Positions 1 through 10,139 of a stretch of DNA of 64,000 nucleotides are shown piece by piece; position 1 is the first letter of the stretch; each line of letters opens with the position of its first letter. This stretch comes from Paenibacillus sp. LHD-117 (GTDB taxonomy: Bacteria > Bacillota > Bacilli > Paenibacillales > Paenibacillaceae). The notes under the pieces were generated by a model, which made no database searches, was not told the origin of the DNA, and saw only the letters and a program-made list of their open reading frames with translations. The translations under genes and the position numbers were made by a program. The DNA is taken from assembly GCF_030929555.1 (NCBI RefSeq), contig NZ_JAVFVT010000041.1:1-64000 (forward strand), given 5' to 3'.

Positions 1-299
1 TTTGCAAGCCTTATTTCCGCATACTGGCCCAAGATTCTCTCCATGACCATGTGGCCGGTTTATTCAAGCATAAATTCTCACAATTACCGGTTAATCTCAT
101 GAACTGCATAAGTCATGATATTCAATATTCAAGTATAAAATTATTCCTCTTTAGAGATATATCTACATAATTAGTTCTTAATGATGTGAGTGGCATGTTC
201 CCGGTTCTCAATATGAGACACATTATTCCAAGAAGGATTTCCACCTATTAACCTTCATACCCTTGGCTTTATCGCAAAGAAAGTGTCCATAAGTTCCAT
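1..299. other. left-edge region without an identified gene
   Basis: This stretch is AT-rich. A plus-strand frame is open from the window edge to a TGA at 100-102 (33 codons), which could be the tail of a gene lying outside, but I recognise no family in it. I see no RNA gene here. Confidence 0.4.
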
Positions 300-301
300 T
301 G

Positions 302-353
302 AAAAACGTCGCCATCCCCAGGGAGAGTGGAATTCCCTCAGGATGGTGGCGTT
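302..353 (-). terminator. rho-independent terminator of the GH29 gene
   Basis: On the minus strand a 13-bp stem with two mismatches (ACGCC side against GGCGACGT side) encloses a second short GGGAATTCC-type pairing and runs directly into TTTTT. It lies about 30 nt past the stop of the GH29 gene. Confidence 0.8.
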
Positions 354-379
354 GTTGTTGATGTTGCTAACTCAATTAC

Positions 380-3300
380 TTATTTGCTATTAAGCAAATT
401 CAAGATCGCTTGCGCTGCCTCAGCGCGTAGTGTATCGGACTTCGGATCAAATACGCGACCCGATTTCCCTTTCATTAAGCCCAATTGTATCGCTTTACCC
501 ACTCCATCTTTCGCCCAAGGAGACACACTCGAGCTGTCAGTAAAGTCTTGTACATTGCCGCTCGCGTTAACACTGCGTCCATGCATATGTTCGTAAGCTC
601 TTAAGAGCAGTGTAGCCATCTGCTCGCGGGAGATTTCTTGGTCAGGCCCAAATTCATTTTGGTTAACGCCTTGAACCAAACCTGCCGCATACGCTGCCGC
701 AATGTCCTTTGCAAACCAATCTTCAGAACTAACATCATTAAATAAGGTCGTTTGATCGCTTGTTTTCAAGCCTAACACTCTTACAAGAAGCGCAGTAAAT
801 TCTGCTCTAGTTGTTTTGCCCGATGGTGAGAACTCGTTATCTGACACCCCATTGATCAGATGTCTCGCGGAAAGCAGCTTAATCGTGCGATAAGCCCAAT
901 GTTCAGCCGGAACATCCGTAAATGACTTATTGAACTCCATTACTGCATAGCTTCCTGGTTGTGTCAGATTAAGGATTACCTGATCTGGCTTGTCATTAAA
1001 CGTACCGCCTACGTATTCCCATTTGTTCGTCTTTTTGTTCAAGTGATATACACCTAGTAAATCCTTATCGGCATTCCCGACGTCTACTGGCAGAGTAACG
1101 CTAACCCCGCTAGCAGCTATGTCTCCGATATTTGTCTCAGTGCCATCCGCTGACTTGAGTTTTACGCTGATGTCATAAACTTGGCCTATAACGTTCTGCT
1201 GTACATTTTCTGATGTAACTTGAACAACAATTGTTGCTCCCTTGATATCACCTATCTTCGCAGCTAATATCGCTTGAACCTGCTTATCGATAGTAACCGT
1301 CACTGGGCCCGCTTGAACTTGGAGTTGGTTGTCCCCTATCCTCTCCACTGGAATAGCAACACCCGTCTGATCGTCCCTCATCTGAACACTTGCCGTTCCT
1401 TGATCGATAACAACCTCGACTTCGTTATCATTAGGGTTAGGGTTCGGACCAACACCAGTACCTGAACCATTACCACTTCCATTACCCGTATCCGGATTCT
1501 TTGTAATGACAGACGCATTAAACACTTGCAGTGCATTATTCAAATTGGATATCGCTTGATTAACTTGATCTTGTGTCGCCGCAACATCATTCGCTACCCA
1601 TTGAGCTGCGTCAATGGCAACTTGCAGAACTGCTTTGGCACCAACCGGATATTGTCCAACAGCTGTTCCTTCGACAGCCAAGCCATACACCGACTGTGCT
1701 ACAGAGATAGCAGAGAATAAATCCGTTTTCTCCGATAGAATAAAATTGATGTGTTGTGTTGCCGTAAGAGGTACACCGTTCAACGTTCCGGTCACAAGCG
1801 CCATTCCCGCAACAGAAGAAGCGGTCAACACGGCTTCGTACGTACCATCCCCCTTATCCGTTACCGGGCTAAGATTACCCAAAGTACTGTTTAAGGTAAC
1901 GGTACCTCCGCTTGCATTCAGCGGATTTCCGCCTCCATCTGTAAGCTGCACAGTAATCTTAGCAGTATCGGAATCGGTAGCGGACAATGAGGATTTGTCC
2001 GAAGTCATCGAAGATGAATTCACCACTGGACCACTATTGTAATATTCAATGGCATCAACAGCGACAATGTTACCACTCGAAGCTACGTTCTGTTCGCCTC
2101 TAGCAACGATTTTAATTGTATGATTACCAGCAGATAGTCCTGCTCTCGAGTACAATACAGCTTGTGCCTTTCTTGTACTGGAGTAAAGATCAACTGTTGC
2201 ATCCAGAACACCATCGAGATAGACGTCCGCTAGGCCATGATTGGCATCTTTAACACCGATCCAATTCACCGAATTACCTGCGAAAGTTAGCGACAATGCA
2301 CTATCAGCAGTCGTTGTTCTAATCCCTGCCCCATTGTAATGATCAGCAGTTGTGTAATAATCCCATGCACCAACCGATGACAAGCTGGGATTAAACGTAT
2401 TGATCGAGATAATTTCAACGTAAGTATCGCTTGCAGCCGAATTACGATCGCTTCTGACGACGATTTTGATCGTATGTGGGCCGTCCGACAATCCCGAATC
2501 AGAGTAGAGAATGACATTGGATTCTCTCTTCGCCGAGTACATATCCACTGTGGCATCCAAGACACCATCGATATAGACATCTGCCTTGCCATGATCAGAT
2601 CCTGTAATACCGGTCCAAGAGACGGTCGATCCGTTAAAAGAATACTCCATACTAGCACCGGAGGTTCTTGCATAATGTGCCCCATTATAATTTGACCAAT
2701 TACCTGTATAGGTTAGCTGCGTATGACTCGTTGACATCGATTCATCGGCTTTGGTCGCTCCATGTCGAATGGCATTTTTAATCGCCTTTAATTGATCCAT
2801 CACAGCTTCTGGAATAAGCTCATCCTGATAGGGAGCTGCATTGTAGGTGAAAACCCCGCCTAGTGTATTTACTGCTCTGATGTGATCTATTACTGCGCTA
2901 TCCGAATAGTTTGGCTTCTGCGAGTGACTGTCTTTATTACCAGCATGGTAGAGCCAGTCATTTCCCGTCATATTCGTAAACTCCTGCCACTGGACGCCAT
3001 TTTGCCCCGAAAATCTTGAGGACGGCAATCGGTTAATATTCATGCTTTCACCCGGCGCGTAATCGTTCGCATTCACCGTATCCGCATCATATTGATTGTT
3101 CGTCCATGATTGTCCCAGCGTACTTAGCGCAACAATGCGATCAGGATTACCCGTTCTCAGATGCGCCGAGAAATCCGTGAAAGGCCTCAACCTTGGCCCA
3201 GCATCATACATCCCATCTATCCACCAGCCAGCAAGCTTCGAACCGTACCGGTTCCCGATTTCATCTACGAGGTCGTAGATGTTCTGGGTAACAACAGCAG

Positions 3301-4759
3301 GCGTATTGAAATTAACTGCGTTACGCCATGCGCCATCCGTTGGGTTATCCCAGTTATAGTAGAACATCATCTTGATCCCTTTGGGACCAATTAAGTCATA
3401 CAGCTCAGCTGGCAAATCTCTGGTGCAAGTTCTTCCCGGGAGGATATTATCCGCAACTGTACTTGGGAAGGGCAACCAATTGTCTACATGGTTAATCGTA
3501 AACAAGATATAACCTGCACCTGCATCGTCGAGCTGTTGGGCGAATTTATTAACATCAAAATTATTAACCGCTTCGCAATAATTCGCCGCTTGAGTTTTAT
3601 CTTTCTTAATTGTTTTGGAGGTCCAATGAACGCCTACACCGTACTTGGCATCGTGGAACCAATCCGTCGCATTGCCTGGCTGTTGGAACACTTGGAACTG
3701 CCCTAGAGCAATCACAGATTGATAAGTCACTTCGATTGACACGCTTTGGTGAAGAGCTGCAGGTTGAATTTGTACAAAATGTAGGGTTGCCGTTTTCGCA
3801 ACAGGATCATAAACAAGATCAGCTAACGGAAGTGGTTGTTTGCTCCCGCCGTTGATTTGGATCGTCGCAGCGAATTGTTCAACTGCGGGGCTCACCAATG
3901 GTAGCTTATCAAAACTCGCCACGATCGTCCCATTCATCACTGTCATGTTGAACCCTTTATCTACGCTAGCATAATTAGCAGCCAGTGCTGCATCATCCAA
4001 TGCGACATCATAGAACTTCAGTTCATCAATTTTCCCGTCGAAACTAGCCGCTGAGAATCCAGATATGCCACCTAATCTTAAATCATTGTTGTTTCCGGAT
4101 TGATCCATCGAAGTAAGGGTTACCGACTTAACTACCACCCCATTTACATATAACTTAAATGTAGTCCCGCTTCTCGTGAGCGCAATGTGTGTCCACTTAT
4201 TCGCTGGAACTGCTCCTCCGAAAAAATCATTATAATTGCCTCCATTTTTGTCGGCAATCTGCAATCGTAATTGTCCATTATTAATGAAGAGCCAAAATGT
4301 ATTTGCCTGAACACCGCTAACACCATGGGAGAGGATTGATCTCGACGACGTAACCGCCGAATTTGGATTTACCCACGCTTCAATCGTGTATTGGTTAGAT
4401 TGATCAATTCGATTCGTGTTTCCGAAGTTCACGTAAGAATCCGTACCGTTAAAATTCAAAGCATTACCAACTAAGCCAGGAACAAATGATGGTAAGTTAA
4501 TCAACGTGCCAGTTGGCCCGACTCCCTTAGTATCAACTACCGATGAGCCGCTACTTTCATTCAATTCATAGTGTAAGATTGGTTCCGTTGTGGCTGCGCG
4601 AACGGAATCTGGAAGTGGTAATATCCCCACAATCATTATGCAGGTCATCCACATGACCAGCACTTTTCTCCAACTCTTACGACTTGTAAGATATCCTCTT
4701 GTCTGTTGCATCCCAAAACCCCCATGAAAATATTTGGATTTTTTCGTAACCGCTTGCAT
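380..4759 (-). CDS. secreted, SLH-anchored multidomain GH29 alpha-L-fucosidase-like protein
   Basis: The 1,459-residue protein is exported by a signal peptide (hydrophobic about 32-50, cleavage near VRA 53-55). Domains in order are: a LamG/concanavalin-like domain (about 60-265), a GH29-type catalytic barrel (about 363-665), two related beta-sandwich modules (about 680-785 and 790-905, both with an ADVY(I/L)DGVLDATVD motif), a Big/invasin-like domain (about 915-1010), a FIVAR-like helical module (about 1010-1085), a Gly/Asn/Pro linker, and three SLH domains (about 1277-1459) that bind secondary cell-wall polymer. D515 in GWWIDGM aligns with the GH29 nucleophile motif. It should release terminal fucose or a related sugar from glycans at the cell surface. 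A GGGGAGGAG ribosome site sits 15 nt upstream, so a start at 4711 is an alternative. It is the last gene of the sugar locus. Confidence 0.8.
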   Translation of the reverse strand: MQAVTKKSKYFHGGFGMQQTRGYLTSRKSWRKVLVMWMTCIMIVGILPLPDSVRAATTEPILHYELNESSGSSVVDTKGVGPTGTLINLPSFVPGLVGNALNFNGTDSYVNFGNTNRIDQSNQYTIEAWVNPNSAVTSSRSILSHGVSGVQANTFWLFINNGQLRLQIADKNGGNYNDFFGGAVPANKWTHIALTRSGTTFKLYVNGVVVKSVTLTSMDQSGNNNDLRLGGISGFSAASFDGKIDELKFYDVALDDAALAANYASVDKGFNMTVMNGTIVASFDKLPLVSPAVEQFAATIQINGGSKQPLPLADLVYDPVAKTATLHFVQIQPAALHQSVSIEVTYQSVIALGQFQVFQQPGNATDWFHDAKYGVGVHWTSKTIKKDKTQAANYCEAVNNFDVNKFAQQLDDAGAGYILFTINHVDNWLPFPSTVADNILPGRTCTRDLPAELYDLIGPKGIKMMFYYNWDNPTDGAWRNAVNFNTPAVVTQNIYDLVDEIGNRYGSKLAGWWIDGMYDAGPRLRPFTDFSAHLRTGNPDRIVALSTLGQSWTNNQYDADTVNANDYAPGESMNINRLPSSRFSGQNGVQWQEFTNMTGNDWLYHAGNKDSHSQKPNYSDSAVIDHIRAVNTLGGVFTYNAAPYQDELIPEAVMDQLKAIKNAIRHGATKADESMSTSHTQLTYTGNWSNYNGAHYARTSGASMEYSFNGSTVSWTGITGSDHGKADVYIDGVLDATVDMYSAKRESNVILYSDSGLSDGPHTIKIVVRSDRNSAASDTYVEIISINTFNPSLSSVGAWDYYTTADHYNGAGIRTTTADSALSLTFAGNSVNWIGVKDANHGLADVYLDGVLDATVDLYSSTRKAQAVLYSRAGLSAGNHTIKIVARGEQNVASSGNIVAVDAIEYYNSGPVVNSSSMTSDKSSLSATDSDTAKITVQLTDGGGNPLNASGGTVTLNSTLGNLSPVTDKGDGTYEAVLTASSVAGMALVTGTLNGVPLTATQHINFILSEKTDLFSAISVAQSVYGLAVEGTAVGQYPVGAKAVLQVAIDAAQWVANDVAATQDQVNQAISNLNNALQVFNASVITKNPDTGNGSGNGSGTGVGPNPNPNDNEVEVVIDQGTASVQMRDDQTGVAIPVERIGDNQLQVQAGPVTVTIDKQVQAILAAKIGDIKGATIVVQVTSENVQQNVIGQVYDISVKLKSADGTETNIGDIAASGVSVTLPVDVGNADKDLLGVYHLNKKTNKWEYVGGTFNDKPDQVILNLTQPGSYAVMEFNKSFTDVPAEHWAYRTIKLLSARHLINGVSDNEFSPSGKTTRAEFTALLVRVLGLKTSDQTTLFNDVSSEDWFAKDIAAAYAAGLVQGVNQNEFGPDQEISREQMATLLLRAYEHMHGRSVNASGNVQDFTDSSSVSPWAKDGVGKAIQLGLMKGKSGRVFDPKSDTLRAEAAQAILNLLNSK

Positions 4760-4951
4760 AAAGAAGCAGTCTTACTCCTCCCCTATGACAAACTTATCCT
4801 TAACTCTATTATCCATAGCCTAAAACTTATCGAAACTTGAAAAATTACGAATGCACTTGAATAATTAGCACTCCTGCTTAGGAATCCTAACGCCGAGCAA
4901 TCCCGGAAACACATCAAAATCCCTCCTCCATGAAGACGAGAGCTTTAGCTT

Positions 4952-6541
4952 CTATTCCTTTTTCCGATACTCGGTAGGAGAGCAGCCCGTATACTTCTTA
5001 AATTGCCTGTAGAAGTAATTCGGATCGACAAAACCGACTTGCAGAGAAATTTCATTAGCCGGATCTCTTGTCGTCTTCAGCAGTTGCTGTGATTTATCAA
5101 TTCGTATCCGGTTCAAGTAATCGTTAAACGACTCTTTCACTAGCATTCGAAATCTCTTGCCCAAGTAGGACGGCGTAATATCGAACCTTTGAGCTAAAAA
5201 TTGCAAAGTGAGATTATCCCGATAGTTCGCGTCGATATAATCTTTAATTTCTTCCATGATGTTATCGGAGCGATTCATTTTGATGTTCTCCGTCAATTCG
5301 ATGAACGATTTTACGATTCCCGCGAGGGCCTGCCATAGAATGTCCAAGGAGCCTGCCGTTAACAACCTTTGGAGCCATTCCGTATACTGACCGTGAATAT
5401 CTGCAACGTTAATTTCCATCTTCTGAAGCTGTTCCTGACATACCCGAATGAAGTCGATGCATACCGATCTCCACAAATCGATCTGAGAAGCATTCAAGCT
5501 TAAGGTGGACTTATGCACCTCTAGTAGTAAGGTTTCCAGCAAATAGAACTGATTCCTCTCAATCGCTTCGTACAACGGTGCCAGCCCCATCTGATCGGCC
5601 ATTACCTCTCTCTGCGATTGGATCTCGTCTTGAGTATTTTCCAGAATGACGGTCTTGTCTAGGAAAAAGCGATAATTTAACCGTTCCTTGGCAGACTCGT
5701 AGGATTGATGAATCGTTCTCCATGATAGGCTAGGCTTGCCAATTAATATTAATAAGTCGATGTGAAGACTTTCTTTGACCCCCATAATGATCTTATTAAT
5801 CATTTCTCGGATGTGAAACGGTGTCCATCGGTTCGAGGTTTCACTCAGAAGAAGAACGACTTCTCCTGAAGAGCTACCAAATGATAAGAGATGCCTGTCC
5901 TCCCGCGTCAATTCCTCCACAATGTTCAAGATCGCGAACTGGCACAATTGCCTTTCCTCGAAAAGGGACCGCGGGGCTTGCCTTGTTACCGTGTCGATTA
6001 CAATCGTTTGAAACGGAGGTTTATTATTCGGAATATTCAGCAATAAGCATTTGTCAGTAATGTCTCGAATCGAGTAATTGTTCATAATCAGTTGATTAAG
6101 AACATGGGTACGGATCATGTCCTCACCTTCGATTAGCGTTAGTCTTGGCGTTGTCTCTTGCTCGAAACTTTGCATAATTTGTTCAAGTGTTGATTCCAGT
6201 TCATCCTTCTTCAAGGGCTTGAGCAAATAATTGTCTATGCCAAGCTTCATCGCTTCACGTAAATATTGAAAATCATCATAAGCGCTCAGTACAATAATAC
6301 GTGATTTTCGGTTTGTTGAACGCAGCCATCCCATCAATTCTAAGCCGTTCATGTTCGGCATTTGAATGTCCGTAATTAATATATCTATATCGCTCATAGC
6401 CTCAATTGCACTTTGAGCTTCTACACCATCATTCACAATACCCGCAATCTCCAGCCCGAACTGTCTCCAGTCCGTCACCCCAACGATCATCTCACCTATC
6501 ATCTGCTCATCATCGACAATTAGAACTTTGCGGGTCATCAC
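4952..6541 (-). CDS. AraC-type response regulator (YesN-like)
   Basis: The 529-residue cytoplasmic protein is the output half of a two-component pair. An N-terminal receiver domain (about 4-120) has the acidic pair D10-D11, the phospho-acceptor D58 in ITDIQMP and the conserved lysine in LLKPL. A middle region of about 300 residues has no clear motif. The C-terminal AraC helix-turn-helix pair (about 430-527) ends in the family signature around GFVDPNYFYRQFKKYTG. The start overlaps the end of the kinase gene by four bases (ATGA), so the two are translationally coupled. By analogy with YesN proteins it should activate the adjoining transporter and GH29 genes when its kinase senses the sugar. The target sequence is not known. 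Confidence 0.9.
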   Translation of the reverse strand: MMTRKVLIVDDEQMIGEMIVGVTDWRQFGLEIAGIVNDGVEAQSAIEAMSDIDILITDIQMPNMNGLELMGWLRSTNRKSRIIVLSAYDDFQYLREAMKLGIDNYLLKPLKKDELESTLEQIMQSFEQETTPRLTLIEGEDMIRTHVLNQLIMNNYSIRDITDKCLLLNIPNNKPPFQTIVIDTVTRQAPRSLFEERQLCQFAILNIVEELTREDRHLLSFGSSSGEVVLLLSETSNRWTPFHIREMINKIIMGVKESLHIDLLILIGKPSLSWRTIHQSYESAKERLNYRFFLDKTVILENTQDEIQSQREVMADQMGLAPLYEAIERNQFYLLETLLLEVHKSTLSLNASQIDLWRSVCIDFIRVCQEQLQKMEINVADIHGQYTEWLQRLLTAGSLDILWQALAGIVKSFIELTENIKMNRSDNIMEEIKDYIDANYRDNLTLQFLAQRFDITPSYLGKRFRMLVKESFNDYLNRIRIDKSQQLLKTTRDPANEISLQVGFVDPNYFYRQFKKYTGCSPTEYRKKE

Positions 6542-8295
6542 TCACCCTCCCTGCTTAGCTTCGGAATCGAGATAAAAACATTCGTTCCCTTGTCCAAATC
6601 GCTCGATAATTCCATGCGGTAATTATCTTTAAATAGCAATTTCAGCCTGCGGTTAACATTCGTGAGGCCAATTGACGTATTTGCCCCTGGCGAGTGATGA
6701 CCCGCAAGTAGAAGTCGCACTTCATCCAGCCGTTCCTTACTGATTTGTTTGCCATTATTCTTGATGGTGATTCCAATTTCTTCCCCCATATCCTTCACCG
6801 CAATCCGAATAACAGCCTTAGGAATGGAGGGTAGACTTGCATGCTTGAAAATATTTTCCACAATGGGCTGAATACATAACTTGGTGATCATGTAATCAGT
6901 GACGGACTCGTCTACATCAATTACATAACTAAGGTTCCGCAGCTTCGATGCTTGCAAACGGATATAAAGCTCCACGTAATGGAACTCCTCGAATATCGGA
7001 ATGAGTGTATCCCGATTTTTAATGCTCCACCGCAGAAACTCACTGAAATCGAATAGCATCTCCGACAGTTGAATATTGTTCTGCTTCATAGCCTGTAAGC
7101 GGAAAATCTCTAACGTATTGGACAAGAAATGCGGGTTGATCTGTGCTTGAAGCGCTTGAATTTCCACGTTCTTGGCTTCAATCTCGAATAAGTATTCCCG
7201 ATCAATATATTCGGTTAGCTTATCAGTCATTTTGTTGAGCGTTCTCTCTATCTCCGTAAATTCATCTAGTTTCTTAATTGCAATCGGCTGGTTAAATACC
7301 CCATTCTGGATACGCTTCAATGCTTTACGAATGGTCTGTAATCTACCGTTTATTTGACCTGTTGCGTATCCGATTAAACAAAGGGTGAACAGGAACAACA
7401 GGGTCAGTAGCCCCCACATAATGTAGCGAATCTGCTCGCTATCATGGAACAGCCGAGCTTCGGATGCCCAGCTTGAAAAGCGTAAATCATCCGCAGACTT
7501 ATCCAATTTGATCTGAAAATAGCTCCCGGATTCCAATTGACTCTCAAAGCTTGGTGGATACACAGCTTTACCATAACGATTATCAATTTGGAACGCATAC
7601 ACGGCATCCTCATTCTCGGGATGAACCATAATACCTGAATTCAGATTTACGACGAGCGTACCGACATGCTTGGATTGCTTCAGATCGTGAATATCATCCA
7701 GTCTCAGGAACACGCTAACAATGCCATCTTCGTTACTTTTATTTGGTGCTTGCGAATTATGACTATAGGGTACAACCTTCACATACTGATCTCTACCAAA
7801 CGTGTTATACCGGGAGACGAAATCCAGGTAAGCGGGGTTAACCCTCCCTGAATTTCTCTCGTAACGGAAATTGGCTTGATCCGATTCCCGAATGAACCAT
7901 AGGGAAGCAACATCGTTCTTGGAATAAGCTAGCGTTTCAAGAAAATGATCTATAGCCTTACTAATTACTATATTTTCCGAATCATAAGTTTCCTTATATT
8001 GTTCAATTCGATCCAACATCGATAAGCCTGAATAATCTTCTGCATAAAAGGTTCGCGTCCATTTTCTCAGTTCTGCTAGCTTCAACTGAAAGTCGCTCTG
8101 CCATTTGGTCAGGATCTGATTCTGATAGCGGTATTCGTTGCTCAAGATTTTACTTTCCACTTTTGAAATAATAACTTGTCCTAGGATGAGTACCAATACG
8201 GTGAATAAAAGTAAAAACAGAAATAACACACGTACCAGAAGTGTTTGTCTGATGACGGTTACAAAGCGTTGCAGTTTGTCAGATATCTTACTCAT
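6538..8295 (-). CDS. sensor histidine kinase (YesM-like)
   Basis: The 585-residue membrane kinase has a first transmembrane helix (about 20-43), an extracellular sensor region of about 240 residues, a second helix (about 288-312), a HAMP linker, a His_kinase domain with phospho-accepting H389 in QINPHFLSNTLE, and a HATPase domain with the N-box QPIVENIFKHA. This arrangement is that of the YesM/LytS class found beside sugar ABC transporters. It most likely senses an extracellular saccharide, or the binding protein loaded with one, and phosphorylates the regulator encoded just downstream. The family usually has Tyr-Asn after NPHFL and this protein has Ser-Asn. It follows the permease gene after a 60-nt gap containing the tandem repeat TATGTCGAA. 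Confidence 0.9.
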   Translation of the reverse strand: MSKISDKLQRFVTVIRQTLLVRVLFLFLLLFTVLVLILGQVIISKVESKILSNEYRYQNQILTKWQSDFQLKLAELRKWTRTFYAEDYSGLSMLDRIEQYKETYDSENIVISKAIDHFLETLAYSKNDVASLWFIRESDQANFRYERNSGRVNPAYLDFVSRYNTFGRDQYVKVVPYSHNSQAPNKSNEDGIVSVFLRLDDIHDLKQSKHVGTLVVNLNSGIMVHPENEDAVYAFQIDNRYGKAVYPPSFESQLESGSYFQIKLDKSADDLRFSSWASEARLFHDSEQIRYIMWGLLTLLFLFTLCLIGYATGQINGRLQTIRKALKRIQNGVFNQPIAIKKLDEFTEIERTLNKMTDKLTEYIDREYLFEIEAKNVEIQALQAQINPHFLSNTLEIFRLQAMKQNNIQLSEMLFDFSEFLRWSIKNRDTLIPIFEEFHYVELYIRLQASKLRNLSYVIDVDESVTDYMITKLCIQPIVENIFKHASLPSIPKAVIRIAVKDMGEEIGITIKNNGKQISKERLDEVRLLLAGHHSPGANTSIGLTNVNRRLKLLFKDNYRMELSSDLDKGTNVFISIPKLSREGE

Positions 8296-8355
8296 CTATG
8301 CCCTCCTATCTCTCGTTGTAGGTTTATACAATTCGACATAGTTCGACATATTCCT

Positions 8356-9177
8356 CTATCCTTTTACGGAACCTGCGGTTAAGCCGTCGATAAATTGCTT
8401 CTGCAACATAAGGTAGAGCAAGAGCAATGGAAGCGACGCTAACATCATGAGCGCGAACATCTCACCCCAGTTCGTAGAAAATTGTCCCATCGCCTGGTAA
8501 ATCCCCGTCGTTATCGTTGTTCCGTTTAACGGACCCATAATAATGAGTGGATTGAGAAAATCGTTCCATATAAATACACTTAGGAAAATGAGCGCACTGG
8601 CCGTACACGGTCCAAGTAAGGGAAACACGACCTTCCAGAAAAGATACATCGGCTTCGCGCCATCCATTTCTGCGGATTCATCCAGCTCCCGTGGAACAGT
8701 CTTGATAAACCCGGTATACAAAAATGTGGCAAAAGGAATGTAATAGGCAATGAAGAATGCGATCAACCCCGTCATACTATGCATGATTCCAAAAAATTGC
8801 AACACTTTGACGATCGGAATCAGGATGATTTGCGGAGGAATCATCAACCCGAGAAGCATGAACACAAGTAATCCTTTCGTTAACTTCGTATCTTCCCTAG
8901 CGATATAATACGATAGCATGGATGCGCTCAGCACGGTCACTGTAACGGAAACAACCGTAATAACCAAGCTGTTCCACAAGCTGTCGTACAACATATTCCC
9001 CGGCTTCGTGAGTACATTAGTCAGGTTTTCCAGCGTAAATGGAGCAGGAAGACTAAGCGGGTTGGCAGTGATTTGACCTAACGACTTAAATATATTGACC
9101 AATGTGAGATAAAACGGCATGAAGAATAGGACTGATACAGTTATCGTAAGTGAAACCCGTAAGATTCTCGAAGCCAT
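8356..9177 (-). CDS. ABC sugar transporter permease, MalG type
   Basis: The 273-residue protein has about six membrane helices and belongs to the binding-protein-dependent permease family (MalG/YtcP side). The cytoplasmic EAA loop that docks the ATPase is visible around ESAEMDGAKPMYLFWKVVFP, and the C-terminus FIDGLTAGSVKG is typical of carbohydrate permeases. Its stop and the upstream permease's start share one base in reverse order (TAATG type), so the two permeases are coupled. No ATPase gene is present in the locus, so a general MsmX-type ATPase encoded elsewhere is the likely partner. The substrate is inferred only from the neighbouring GH29 enzyme. Confidence 0.9.
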   Translation of the reverse strand: MASRILRVSLTITVSVLFFMPFYLTLVNIFKSLGQITANPLSLPAPFTLENLTNVLTKPGNMLYDSLWNSLVITVVSVTVTVLSASMLSYYIAREDTKLTKGLLVFMLLGLMIPPQIILIPIVKVLQFFGIMHSMTGLIAFFIAYYIPFATFLYTGFIKTVPRELDESAEMDGAKPMYLFWKVVFPLLGPCTASALIFLSVFIWNDFLNPLIIMGPLNGTTITTGIYQAMGQFSTNWGEMFALMMLASLPLLLLYLMLQKQFIDGLTAGSVKG

Positions 9178-10052
9178 TAGTGCTGAACCTCCCTATTGCG
9201 CAATATCGTCGTTGTTATGACCGATAACAGACCGATGATCAGGAACAGAACAACGGACATGCTGGAGCCGTACCCCATTTCATTTTTCGTGAAACCTGTA
9301 TGCACGATCTTGAATGCAAGCGTCTCAGTAGCATTGCCGGGACCGCCTGCTGTAAGCACCGCAATTTGGTCATAAATTTTGAACATCGTAATCATGAGCA
9401 TCGTAATATTGATCGTCATTCCGGGAGCAAGCAGCGGGAATGTAATGTTGATGAATCTCTGGAATTTGTTGCAGCCGTCCAAATCCGCCGCTTCATAGAG
9501 CTCTTTGGAAATGCTCTGTAAAGTTGCCAAGTAGATAACGACACAGAAACCAAGCATCTGCCAAATAACAACCGCGCTGATTGAATATAGTGCAAGCTGG
9601 GGATCAGCCAGCCAGCTTTCCTTCAGCCCATCAAGGTGTAAAATATCGAGTACTTTATTCAGAATCCCGTTGTCTGTGAGAATAATCGACCAGATAAAAC
9701 CGACCACGACAGCACTCATGACTTGCGGTGCGAAGAACATCGAGCGCAGGAAGTAGTAAAACCTTCCTTTGTGGTTCAACATCATCGCAATGGCAATACC
9801 CAGTACATTGCTCACGATTGTTACGATAAATGCGAAGAATACCGTGTTTTTCACTGAGTTCCAGAAGTCACTATCACGCGTCAACGAGACATAATTATCG
9901 AATCCGATGAATTTCCAATTTGGATAGAGCGGGTTCATATTCGTAAAGCTGTATACCACACAAAGCAATATCGGAATAATGACGAACAATACATACATTA
10001 ACACTCCATGCGAAGCAAAAATCATGAATTTCCCCGTACGTTTGCCGAACAT
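9177..10052 (-). CDS. ABC sugar transporter permease, MalF type
   Basis: The 291-residue inner-membrane protein has about six helices. An N-terminal segment holds the FIGFDNYVSL motif typical of MalF/UgpA permeases, and the EAA loop lies around YEAADLDGCNKFQRFINITFP. It forms a heterodimer with the permease encoded immediately downstream and receives substrate from the lipoprotein encoded upstream. A perfect 9-bp stem (10073-10106) separates it from the binding-protein gene and may reduce permease expression relative to the binding protein. Confidence 0.9.
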   Translation of the reverse strand: MFGKRTGKFMIFASHGVLMYVLFVIIPILLCVVYSFTNMNPLYPNWKFIGFDNYVSLTRDSDFWNSVKNTVFFAFIVTIVSNVLGIAIAMMLNHKGRFYYFLRSMFFAPQVMSAVVVGFIWSIILTDNGILNKVLDILHLDGLKESWLADPQLALYSISAVVIWQMLGFCVVIYLATLQSISKELYEAADLDGCNKFQRFINITFPLLAPGMTINITMLMITMFKIYDQIAVLTAGGPGNATETLAFKIVHTGFTKNEMGYGSSMSVVLFLIIGLLSVITTTILRNREVQH

Positions 10053-10072
10053 ACTCTCACCCCATAAGATGA

Positions 10073-10106
10073 ATAAAGAGGTCTATCCTAAGGTAGCCCT
10101 CTTTAT
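10073..10106 (-). promoter_or_regulatory. intercistronic hairpin between binding-protein and permease genes
   Basis: ATAAAGAGG and CCTCTTTAT form a perfect 9-bp inverted repeat with a 16-nt loop, 33 nt past the binding-protein stop. It has no long T tract. A partial terminator or a 3' stabilising stem giving more binding protein than permease is the likely role. Confidence 0.6.
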
Positions 10107-10139
10107 CCTTGTTTTTATCTCTTTAACTATAGTTACAGT

